A stretch of DNA of 64,000 bases from Acorus gramineus (taxonomy: Eukaryota > Streptophyta > Magnoliopsida > Acorales > Acoraceae). Location of the stretch: positions 123,803-187,802 of the forward strand of contig JAUJYN010000032.1 in the NCBI GenBank assembly GCA_030737835.1, given 5' to 3'. Below the pieces are notes generated by a model. That model was given only the letters and a program-made list of their open reading frames with translations, was not told the origin of the DNA and made no database searches. Made by a program: the position numbers and the translations under genes. This document shows positions 54,721 to 64,000 of the stretch, one piece after another (the first letter of the stretch is position 1; every line of letters begins with the position of its first letter).

Positions 54721-55559
54721 GCCTCAGCGTTAGAAAGGTCGTCCCGTGCAGGGGCTCCCATCAGTAGGCACCTCCTAATTTGGGACGGACTGTGCTGAAT
54801 GTGGGGGTGGCCAAACGGCCTACGGAGTGGGGAGAGACTATCGGTGGACCAAGGGTGACCAACAGCCTAGTCAGTCCCAATATCCCATGTCACCATATTG
54901 AGGGGTGAGGGTGAGGGTGTGGTGGGCCGGCGATGTGTAAGGATGATTATCAGCCTATTAAGTCCCATATCCTATGTCACCTATTGAGGGGTGAGGGTGA
55001 GGGTGGGGGGTGTGGTGGTTCGGCGATGTAACGAACCACTGGATTGTGTTGTTCATGCCACTTTGAGGCTTTTACTGATTAATTGTGGTTAATATGAACT
55101 GTGATGCATGGGTTGTGCTATTCACTAAGCGTGTGGCTCACCCCTCGCATAATTATTTTTCTAAAGTGATTACTGAGGCGGACTTGAAGGAGGAGCCACC
55201 TGAAAGACTGCACCAGTAGCGGAGTAGCGCCACGTCCCTGGAGTTTTGAGGCCATCAGCATCCTTTTTATTGTATGTATATATTTCCGTGCTTGGGCACC
55301 CAGTTTGGATTTTATTTGGATATTGTGTGTATATTGGCTCTCACAGGACATATGATTATGTATCGAGTCTGTAATGTGTTGTTGAATTACAGATTCAGTC
55401 TTTTTAGCTTCCGCTATCTGTGTATACATCATGTCAGCCTCTTTGTTGTCTGTTGTCTTTTTAGCTGTTGTTTATGGTATGTTAGTGATCTCCTGTATGA
55501 CTGCTGATATCATGTATACTCTTGCCGCGTCCCGGGGACGGCCGCCCTGGGGCATGACA
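54721..55559 (+). repeat. Giant LTR copy L8, last part
   Basis: It resumes GCCTCAGCGTTAG with minisatellite units near 54900-55030 and exon-like segment 3 (acidic codons ending LHQ and a stop near 55220). It ends with the LTR end and is followed by the target copy GCATT (55560-55564) matching 34957-34961. Confidence 0.87.
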
Positions 55560-55564
55560 GCATT

Positions 55565-56054
55565 TAGCGTATGCAACAAGCCCTTAAACCCCTAGGTCAC
55601 CCCTAGTGGACGAGTTTGACTCGTGAGGGTTTGCAGCGAATCTACCCACAAAATTCTTTTTTTTTTCTGCCATAATCCCATGATAGTATCGTAGAGCTCA
55701 AGATATTAAATTCTTTTCAGAAAAGTACTTAATGTAATGACATGGTGTGCTCGTGAAAATCTGGACAACACTCAAGAGGTTCAGACTCCTAAGTAAGAAT
55801 TTTCCTTCTAATTGCTGTCGAATGGTTGGTTCTCCCTTAGACACTGAGTCAAAACCAGAATAGTCTACTAAGCCAGTAAGAGATTTGGATGTTCACTTTA
55901 TTACCTCATGGGCTTTATATGTGATATTCCAGCTTACTTACTATCTTTTACAGGGAGGCTTTCACTCTATCACTGTCGAATCGGTCTTTAAACTTCAACA
56001 TAATGATTGCTAATCTCTTTGTTCAAAGCACCTTAGATATTATCTCATTGAATT

Positions 56055-56086
<32 letters not shown>

Positions 56087-56876
56087 TTTTTTTTTTCTTT
56101 TGAAAAAGTACTCTATCAATTTTTTTTTAAGACCTAATGATAAGTAGCCCTTTTCCACTGTACTTGTGATTCAATGGTTGCTTTTCAATTGATGTAAACC
56201 CTAACTCCTTATCAAGCAAACCAATGAACTAGACTTTTAGGTTCAACAGGTTTTAGAAAGTTCTTAACATTCTAGGCAATTATTAAGTCGACTCCACAAA
56301 TTCATCTTAACTCAAAAATGCATCCAGATGTGTAGTGACTTTTCCAATATCAAGCACTTAAGACCTACTAAAATAGAAATTAACATAAGAGTTCATGCTA
56401 CCATCATAGGGATATAGGCATTTTTTTTTTTTTTGTTTTTTTTTTTTTTTTTTTTTTTGAATACTCTATCGTAACTGAGAATAATGAATCACATGATAAA
56501 TTCAAAATGTCAAAAACCCCCCAAACCTAATCCACACATTGTCCTCAATGTTCATATGTTTGGACACGTGAAATATCAAGAATGGAGAATAAAAAAGGAA
56601 GAATTTTACCATATCAAGTGATCACCATTGAACTGCTGCTATACGATGGCATCAAAACAATTTCGTTAGTTCAACATACTTCAAGACTACATCCAATGAC
56701 TCAATGATAGTGGATGCAAACAAACATAAAATCTAGACTGAAAATGGAAAATTACCCTAATGCCCCCAAACCTAGTTTACAGCATGAACAAGGAAATGAT
56801 GATTCGGGAGGAAAGGCAACCCAGAAAAATATGGTACAAAACAATTATCAAGAGAGCTTAATCTTGATAGATGGAA
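55565..56876 (-). other. Athila-2 non-coding 3' region of the interior
   Basis: About 1.3 kb with T runs (near 56050-56095 and 56421-56457) and no credible gene. The left end is shared with Athila-1 (22495-22600, opposite strand). ACCCTAATGCCCCCAAACC near 56755 and CCCCCCAAACCTAATCC near 56515 are polypurine-like on the minus strand. Confidence 0.7.
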
Positions 56877-58544
56877 TCATGGAGGTGAATGACCTCCATT
56901 TTCTCCCTCCAAAAATGGTTTAAGTTCTAGCTTGGGAGGCTCATCAATGGAAGGAAGGGGTGGTGACAGAGGAGGGGGCTCAGACTTTGGTTGCCACTTA
57001 TTAAATGGGATGGTTGTTTCTGAATCTAGGAGAGCATTTACTTCCATGATCGATTTTTCCATATCAAAATTTTCTCCAAAGTGGGCAAGGCAAAACTCTA
57101 AAGGATCTTTCGTGCTCATAGAATGATGTTTCAAATCTTCAATTATTTCCTCAATAGAATTTACATCCTCTAATTCATCATTATAATCTCCTGGTTGTTT
57201 TCCAATGTGGAAGATATTTAGGTCAACTGTCATATTTCCAAAAGATAATTTCATCAATCCATTTCGACAGTTAATCAAAGCATTAGATGTAGCCAGGAAT
57301 GGTCTGCCTAAAATTACAGGAATTTGCCCCTTTGGGTTCAGAACAGGTTGGGTTTCTAAAACTATAAAGTCAACAGGAAAGATGAAATCCCCAACCTTAA
57401 TCAGGACATCCTCAATGACACCTTTAGGAATTTTCACAGATCGATCTGCTAATTGTAAGGTCACTGGGGTAGGTCTCAATTCTCCTATGCCTAACTGTTT
57501 GTACACTGAATAGGGCAGTAGATTTACACTCGCACCTAAGTCTAGCAAAGCTCGATCAATACGAGTGTCTCCAATCACACATGAAATGGTGGGACAACCT
57601 GGGTCCTTATACTTGATTGGAGTTTCACATGAAAGAATGGAGCTTACATGGGATGCTAGGAAAGCTTTCTTGGGTACATTGTTGGTCCTCTTTTGGGTGC
57701 ATAAGTCCTTCAAAAATTTAGCATATGCTGGTACTTGTTGGATAGCATCTAGGAGCGGAATGTTCACGCGAACTTGCTTAAACACTTCTAAAATTTTATC
57801 TAGCTGGGTAGATTTCTTAGTTGAACCTAATCGCTGAGGATATGGGGCCTTGGGAACATAAATTCTCCCAGGAGAATCATTGGGCTTTGCTTTCTCTGGG
57901 ATGGATGGGCTAGGAGGGATGGGTTCAGAACCTGGGTCCTCATGAATAAATTTGGGCTTGTCCTTATCATCTTCAACATCATTATTAGGCATAATAACCT
58001 TGTTGTCCACTTGTCTACCAGACCTAAGAGTAGTGATTGCATTAACCTGGTTGGACTGGTTACTAGAAGAATCTTGGATTTGTCCTTGAAGAATGGATCC
58101 TCTAGGGTTAGGCTCAGGTTGACTAGGAAATTTTCCTTTCTCTCTCTCATTTATGGTGGTGGCCAATTGACCAACTTGAATCTCGAGACGGGAGATTGCC
58201 TGTGTGGTGGATTGAAGGATTTGCCCTGTAGATTGCATAAATTGATTCAAAGTGGCAGACATCTGGGAGGATGATTGAGTTAGATTTTGAGTGGACTTCA
58301 TAAGAACATCTAATCCTTTCTCAAAGGAAGAGAACTTCTTCTCATTTTCTTTGAAACCCAGGCGGAGGAAATGGAGTAGGAATGGGTCCTGTGTTTGGTC
58401 TAGGATACATGGGAGCTTGAGGAGGTCCCTGTGGGCCTCCCTGGTGTGGGCCTTGAGTCCACGACAGATTTGGATGATTCCTCCATCCAGGATTATAAGT
58501 TTGAGCATATGGGTCATTTTTCCTCCACTGTAAGCTATTGGCAT
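56877..58544 (-). pseudogene. gag C-part and protease remnant (Athila-2)
   Basis: An open minus-strand stretch of 555 codons. It has a polar Q/S-rich gag part (TQNLTQSSSQMSATLNQFMQ, RLEIQVGQLATTINEREKGK) and a linker (VPKAPYPQRLG). The retropepsin-type protease follows: YKDPGCPTISCVIGDTRIDR, DLGASVNLLPYSVYKQLGIG (aspartate near 57542, residue 335) and VILGRPFLATSNALI. It ends where reverse transcriptase would be expected; none is recognised. It is the same family as Athila-1 but clearly diverged. It is broken. Confidence 0.85.
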
Positions 58545-59498
58545 GTTCGGCCCAACTTTCCTTGTGGGATGACAGGGAAGGACAGTCTTCCGCTAGGTGA
58601 TTTGAAGATTTACATAAAATGCAGACAATAGTAGAGTTGGAGGTGGAGACTTGATTAACAGAATCATGATTTGGTTTCATCTCTAGGGCCTCTACTCTAC
58701 GAATGAGAGATGCAAACTTGGCTTCAGACTCAAAGCTACTATCAATGGAATGAATACCTCCCTTAGAAGGCATGGTTTCTCGGGCTCTCTAATTGTCTCC
58801 CATTGCATGGATTTTTCAGCTACTTCTTCCAAAAATGCCCATGCTTCAGTTTCATTTTTATTGGTAAATTCACCACTACACATTGATTCAACCATAGTCC
58901 TTGTGGTGTAATTCAAACCTTCATATAAAATTTGCACTAATCTCCAAACCTCAAATCCATGATGAGGACATTGCAACAACAAGTCCTTGAATCTCTCTAA
59001 ATATCTCCATAAAGATTCTCCCTCCTTTTGAATGAATTGATTTATATTCATGCGAATCTTAGCAGTTTTATGATTAGGAAAGAACTTCTTCAAAAATATC
59101 ATAACTAATTGATCCCAAGTGGTGATAGATTTTGCGGGTAGAGCATACAACCACTTTTTAGCATTATCTTTGAGGGAGAAGTTGATTAACCTCAACCGGA
59201 TTGAATCATCAGTTAGCTGTTGAAGTTTTAGAGTGGAACAAACTTCCTCAAATTCCCTAATGAAAAGATATGGATCCTCAGATCCATCAAATTTTGGGAG
59301 CATATTAATCATCCCAGGCTTGATCTCAAAGTTGTTAGCATTGGTTGTTGGTAACACAATGCATGAGGGTTGCGTAGTTCTAGATGGATACATGTAATCC
59401 TTCAAGGTCTTTGGAATGACATCTACTGTGTTATCCATGGTGATGGTTGAATCGGTACGAATCAATCGGTTTTTAGAATCCCTAGACCAAATGCTCAT
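58342..59498 (-). pseudogene. gag N-terminal and middle remnant (Athila-2)
   Basis: From an ATG at 59498 the reading includes QPSCIVLPTTNANNFEIKPG, INMLPKFDGSEDPYLFIREF, LRLINFSLKDNAKKWLYALP, FLKKFFPNHKTAKIR and LLLQCPHHGFEVWRL. This is the Athila gag capsid region, parallel to Athila-1. A CCHC-like motif (CILCKSSNHLAEDCPS) lies near 58600. It is broken. Confidence 0.83.
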
Positions 59499-60100
59499 AA
59501 ATCAAAATATCCCAAATCAAGAATATACTTTCACAACCAACATATTAAGATTTATCTTGTTAAGTGAGGGAGGATGATTTTTAAAAGATCTAGTTGTTGA
59601 GGATCTTCCTCCTTAAAGGACAGCTCCTAACTGTTCCAAGATATGCCTTAAGCTTGCCAGTTAACGATCAACCACTCAACAACCAGGAAAGTGTAAAGGA
59701 TTAGTGGGGGGTCTTCCACGCTTTCGCGTGTTCCTCAATTAAGTAACCACGTCCTTTAAGGTAGAAACCTTATGAAACCACTTTCCTAGACATCATTAAA
59801 TGGTTAATGGCTCACTGGAGTATCTCTTGGCGTCTCTTGTCCTATTGAGCTCGAAAACCTAGGGCCAAGTCTACTTCATCTTATTTTAATTAGGCTCATG
59901 GGTTTGACAAATGCTCAAGATGATGATTTGTGGGCCAAGGAAGGGCGATGAAATCCCCACCTTATGTTATGTGGGACAACCCTTAGATGGATTAATTAAT
60001 GTATGCTAATTGAAAAATGCACACACCGAAAATCCCAATCAACCCCAAAAGTAACCCACTTGCAGAAGATTCGTGGGTGAATGAAATACTCACAACTGTG
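59499..60100 (-). other. Athila-2 untranslated leader
   Basis: No gene seen. It matches the Athila-1 leader on the opposite strand in short blocks (TTAGGAGCTGTC, GATGTCTAGGAAAG). It stops at about 60100, where L14 starts in the middle of an LTR. The Athila-2 primer site and 5' LTR are not present. Confidence 0.7.
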
Positions 60101-62162
60101 GTTCAATAACATACTCACACAAAATCTAAAATGACAACAAGGACAACAAAAGCAGGGCCGACATGAATATACACCAATAGCGGAAGCTAAAAGACAGAAT
60201 CTGTAATCCAAAAACATATTACAGACTCGATACATAATCAACTGTCCTGTGAGAGCCAATATATACAATGACATCCAAATACAATACAAACGCGTGCCCA
60301 AGCACGGAATAAAATACATACAATCACAAGGGATGCTGATAGCCTCTGATACTCGCGGGACGTGGCGCTACTCCGCTACTGATGAAGTCCCTCGGGGAGC
60401 TCTTCCTCCAGATCCGACTCAGATGACACTGGAGAAAATATTATGCGAGGGGTGAGCCACACGCTCAGTGAATAGCACAACCCATGCCCCACAATTCATA
60501 TTAACCGCCAGATATTATTAACCCACAATCACATTATTAAAAGCCACAAAAATGGCAACAGCTATACAGGCCAGTGGGTCGCTATCGCCAACCCACTACA
60601 CCCTCACCCTCACCCCTCAATAGGTGACATAGGATATTGGGACTGACTATCCTGATAAACATCCATACACAATCATACACCCTCACCCCTCAATATGTGA
60701 CATAGGATATTGGGACTGATAATCATCCATACACATCCATACACCCTCACCCTCACCCCTCAATATGTGACATAGGATATTGGGACTAACAATCTAGTGG
60801 GTCGCTACATCGCCAACCCACCACACCCTCACTCCTCAATGGGTGACATGGGATATTGGGACTGACTAGGCTGTTGGTCACCCTTGGTCCATTGATAGTC
60901 TCTCCCCCACTCCATAGGCTGTTTGGCCACTCCCACATTCAGCACAGTCCGAGTCCAAGATCAGGAGGTGCCTATTGATGGGAGCCCCTGCACGAGACAG
61001 TCTCTCTACGCCGGGGCAGTCTCTAAAGGATCCAACGAAGGAACAGATCTGCCTATCCATCGCATATGATCCACTCGGATCCGCTGACAAACACATCTCA
61101 AAACTCTAATGTCATGAATTCCTCAGAATTCCTCCAGGGCGCATAACCAAGATGCGGGGAACATGTATAATAATAATAATAACAGGGGTATAATATTATT
61201 GGGAAAGAAACCTTGGGAGGCAGCATGAGGTCCCGATATAGGACATCCCGACAACCAAACAAGGAACATGGAGTACCCTAGCACGGGTCTCAATGTTGAC
61301 CTCGCAAGGCCCCTCCCTATAATATTATCTAAGGCATGCAATTAAACATATTCTAGCATTTAATTTAACAAATTAAACTAGTAGGACACATGCATAGACC
61401 GAGGCTTCTTAGCATGATAACAAGGTGACCGGATGCACGGCTCTTACACATCCTAAGGGTGCAAGTCCCTAACATACAAGTCTAGGGTGGCAAGCATTCT
61501 ACATTTTTTATGCTTGCATGAATTTCACGTTACAACAAGTTAATATAATCTATGGTGCCCCAGGGGAGGATGGTACACGCCCAAGTGCGTATACGCCTCG
61601 CTACTGGGTTGGATTGTCCCACTCACTGATAGTCGGGTCGTCGCGCGACCGTCCGTCAAGATTTGCAAGATAGGGTAATTAAATCGGTGAGTATAACACC
61701 CAAATAAATCCACAAATACATTAAAATACACAACACTCGGACAAGCGTACATACAGCATGTATGCACGCGAGCCCGAGCACCCCAACTCACTCCCGAACT
61801 CCCGGGCAGCCGCACGCACGGCCACCCGCCCCGGGCGCACAGCCGAGCCCCGGCCTGCGCACCTAGACGCCCTGCCGAGCCCAGCCTGCACGCCCGGACA
61901 CCCTGCTGAGACCTCCCGGGTGCACCGCGCGCTCACTGCGCCCCCGCGCGTCACTGCGCCCCAGCGCAACAACCCGCTCGCACACACACACCCTGCGCTC
62001 CATCGCCTCGCTCCGCGCGCACCCCGCGCATACCACCGGCTCGACCAGCCCCGGGTGCACCCGCGCGCACTGCGCCCCAGCGCAGCGCCCCGCACGTGCG
62101 TCGGCCTGCACTGCGCCCCAGCGCAACGCCCGCACACCTGCCCGCTCACACCCCACTCGCAC
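60101..62162 (-). repeat. Giant LTR copy L14 (fragment)
   Basis: It begins at TTCAATAACATACTCACAC inside the LTR end region. Four or more minisatellite units lie at 60580-60840, some shortened. Box 61211-61309, 36-nt exon-like segment 61627-61662, GC-rich tract from about 61740. It stops in that tract where L15 begins. Both ends are incomplete. Confidence 0.85.
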
Positions 62163-64000
62163 TGTCATGCCCGGGCGTCCCCGGCACGCGGCAAGTGTAT
62201 ATATGATATCAGTCTAAACAGAAGTTCAATAACATACTCACACAACAGCTAAAATGACAACACAGACAACAAAGCAGGGCTGACATGATATATACACCAA
62301 AAGTGAAAGCTAAAAGACTGAATCTGTAATCCAAAAACATATTACAGACTCGATACATAATCAACTGTAATGTGAGAGCCAATACATACAATGACATCCA
62401 AATACAATACAAACGCGTGCCCAAGCACGGAATATAATACATACAATCACAAGGGATGCTGATAGCCTCTGATACTCGCGGGACGTGGCGCTACTCCGCT
62501 ACTGATGAAGTCCCTCGGGGAGCTCTTCTTTCAGTTCCGACTCAGATGACACTGGAGAAATAATATTATGCGAGGGGTGAGCCACACACTCAGTGAACAG
62601 CACAACCCATGCGTCACATATTAACCACCAAATCTTAATAATCCACAATCCCATTATTAAAAGCCACAAAATGGCAACAACTATACAATCCAGTAGGTCG
62701 CTATCGCCAACCCACTACACCCTCACCCTCACCCCTCAATAGGTGACATAGGATATTGGGACTAACTACACAAATCCAGCGGGTCGCTATCGCCAACCCA
62801 CTACACCCTCACCCTCACCCTCAATAGGTGACAAAGGATATTGGGACTTACAAGGCTGATAATCATCCTTACACAATCTTGTGGGTCGCCACATCGCCGG
62901 CCCACCACACCCTCACCCTCACCCCTCAATAGGTGACATAGGCTCTTGGGACTGACTAGGCTGTTGGTCACCCTTGGTCCACCGATAGTCTCTCCCCACT
63001 CCGTAGGCGCTTGGCCACCCCACATTCAGCACAGTCCGTCCCAAATCAGGAGGTGCCTACTGATGGGAGCCCTGCATGGACATCCTTTCTAACGCCGGGG
63101 CAGTCTCTACACGGATCCAACGAAGGGAACAGAACAGCCTATCCATCGCATATGATCCACTCGGATCCGCTGACAACACATCTTACAACTCTAATGTCTT
63201 GAATTCTTCAGAATTCCACCAGCGCGCATAACCAAGATGCGGGAATACATAAGATAATAATGAGGAAAAAAAACCTTGGGAGGGCAACCTGAGGTCCCGA
63301 TATAGGACATCCCGCCAACCAAACAAGGAACACGGAGTACCCTAGCCTGGGTCTCAATGTTGACCTCGCAAGGCCCCCTTAATAGTCTCCAAGGCATGCT
63401 AAAAATATCTTAAGTCTGCATTTAATTTAATAAATCAAACTAATAGGACGCATGCATAGGTCGAGGCTTTCCTATCATATGAACAGGGTGACAGGATGCA
63501 CGGCTCTTACACATATCCTAGGGTGCAAGTCCCTAAACATACAAGTCTAGGGTGGCATGCATTCTACACACTAATCATCCTTGCACAAATTACATATTAA
63601 TCAGTTAATATTAACTATGGTGCCCCAGGGGAGGACGGTATACGCCCAAGTGCATATAGCGCATCCCAACTGGGTTGGGTTGTCCCACTCACCGATAACG
63701 GGTCGTCGCGCGCGACCGTCCGTCAAGATCTGCAAGACAGGGTAATCAACTCGGTAAGTAAAATACACTAAAAATACACAATACTCGGGCAAACGTACAT
63801 ACGACCCGTACGCACGCGAGCCGAGCACCCCAACTCATCCCAAACCCCCGGGCAGCCGCACGCACGACCACCCGCACGCGCACGCACGAATGTGCACGCA
63901 TGCACGCACGCCGGCACCATCGGCGCACGGCCGCGCGCCCCGATGCACTGCCGCACGCACACGCACGCTCGCGCGCACCCGCGCGCACCCCCGCTCGCAC
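62163..64000 (-). repeat. Giant LTR copy L15 (runs off right edge)
   Basis: It starts TGTCATGCCC. Exon-like segment 3 is near 62490-62560, minisatellite units 62690-62940, box 63274-63373, exon-like segment 2 from 63693, and the GC-rich tract from about 63790 to the window edge. It lies inside the GC-rich tract of L14, so it is the younger of the two. Confidence 0.85.

Larger units (their letters stand above)
12046..60100 (-). mobile_element. Athila-like Ty3/gypsy element, Athila-2 (split by later insertions)
   Basis: The visible parts lie at 12046-12405 and 23823-24906 (3' LTR), 34872-34961 (polypurine tract and the end of the interior), and 55565-60100 (interior with gag and protease, then leader). 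The order and the flanking target duplications of the inserted elements tie these pieces together. The left flank GTGCC (12041-12045) would be one target copy. The 5' LTR is not seen; LTR L14 begins where the leader stops. It is an old host for the other insertions and is broken, lacking most of pol. Confidence 0.75.

Noticed and set aside
60580-60840. CRISPR-like array (repeated C-rich units with spacers)
   Set aside because: Unit and interval lengths vary, the intervals are homologous to each other, and the setting is a plant LTR.

Overview
The window is repeat-rich nuclear DNA of a seed plant, probably pericentromeric or intergenic heterochromatin. Evidence for a plant: Ty3/gypsy elements of the Tekay/Del, Athila and Tat types, a tRNA-iMet primer site (TGGTATCAGAGC), the Athila-type primer site TGGCGCCGTTGCCGGGGA, and a CACTA transposon end. 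I cannot name the species. I recognise no host gene, rRNA, tRNA gene or CRISPR array.

Most of the sequence is one family of very long LTRs (about 2.7-3.5 kb, TGTTATATATGTGTCAC...CCCTGGGGCGTGACA). I count 15 copies or fragments, L1-L15, on both strands. They belong to a Tekay/Del-like Ty3/gypsy family. Layout from the left: L1 (+, runs off the edge); a CACTA end lying in a Tat RNase H remnant; Tekay-like copy 1 (+, from 2964, LTR L2, split by solo LTR L3); L4 (-); an Athila-like element on the minus strand (Athila-2) whose 3' LTR starts at 12046 and whose other parts appear at 23823, 34872 and 55565-60100. Nested in Athila-2 are Athila-1 (+, 12406-23817, itself carrying solo LTR L5), Tekay-like copy 2 (-, 24911-34866, L6 and L7, 5-bp target duplication AAATA), and a split + LTR L8 (34962-55559, target duplication GCATT). 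Inside L8 sit an inverted block (L9, Tekay-like copy 3, L10, L11, L12) and solo LTR L13. L14 and L15 (-) close the window. All elements are treated as fossils; the coding parts are incomplete in every one.

The most unusual thing is inside the LTR. Downstream of the U3, nearly every copy keeps splice-site-like signals in the same order: a GTAAGC donor, a GC-rich intron-like tract of about 0.7-1 kb, a TTGCAG acceptor, a 36-nt exon-like segment, a GTGAGT donor, a second intron-like tract of about 0.8-1.2 kb, a CTCCAG/CCCCAG acceptor, an exon-like segment of about 110 nt, and a 75-77-nt third intron-like tract. The 36-nt length is kept in 12 of the 14 copies that cover it. Exon-like segment 3 differs in length between subtypes by whole codons, and the segments hold open frames, so the LTR may carry a captured or self-made small spliced gene.

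The second intron-like tract holds a G-quadruplex-prone hairpin minisatellite and a roughly 100-bp box with 10-bp inverted ends. The box occurs 20 times in the window, three of them in element interiors. Three LTR subtypes can be told apart by U3 W-box clusters and by box number (0, 1 or 2). All identities and ages are by eye.
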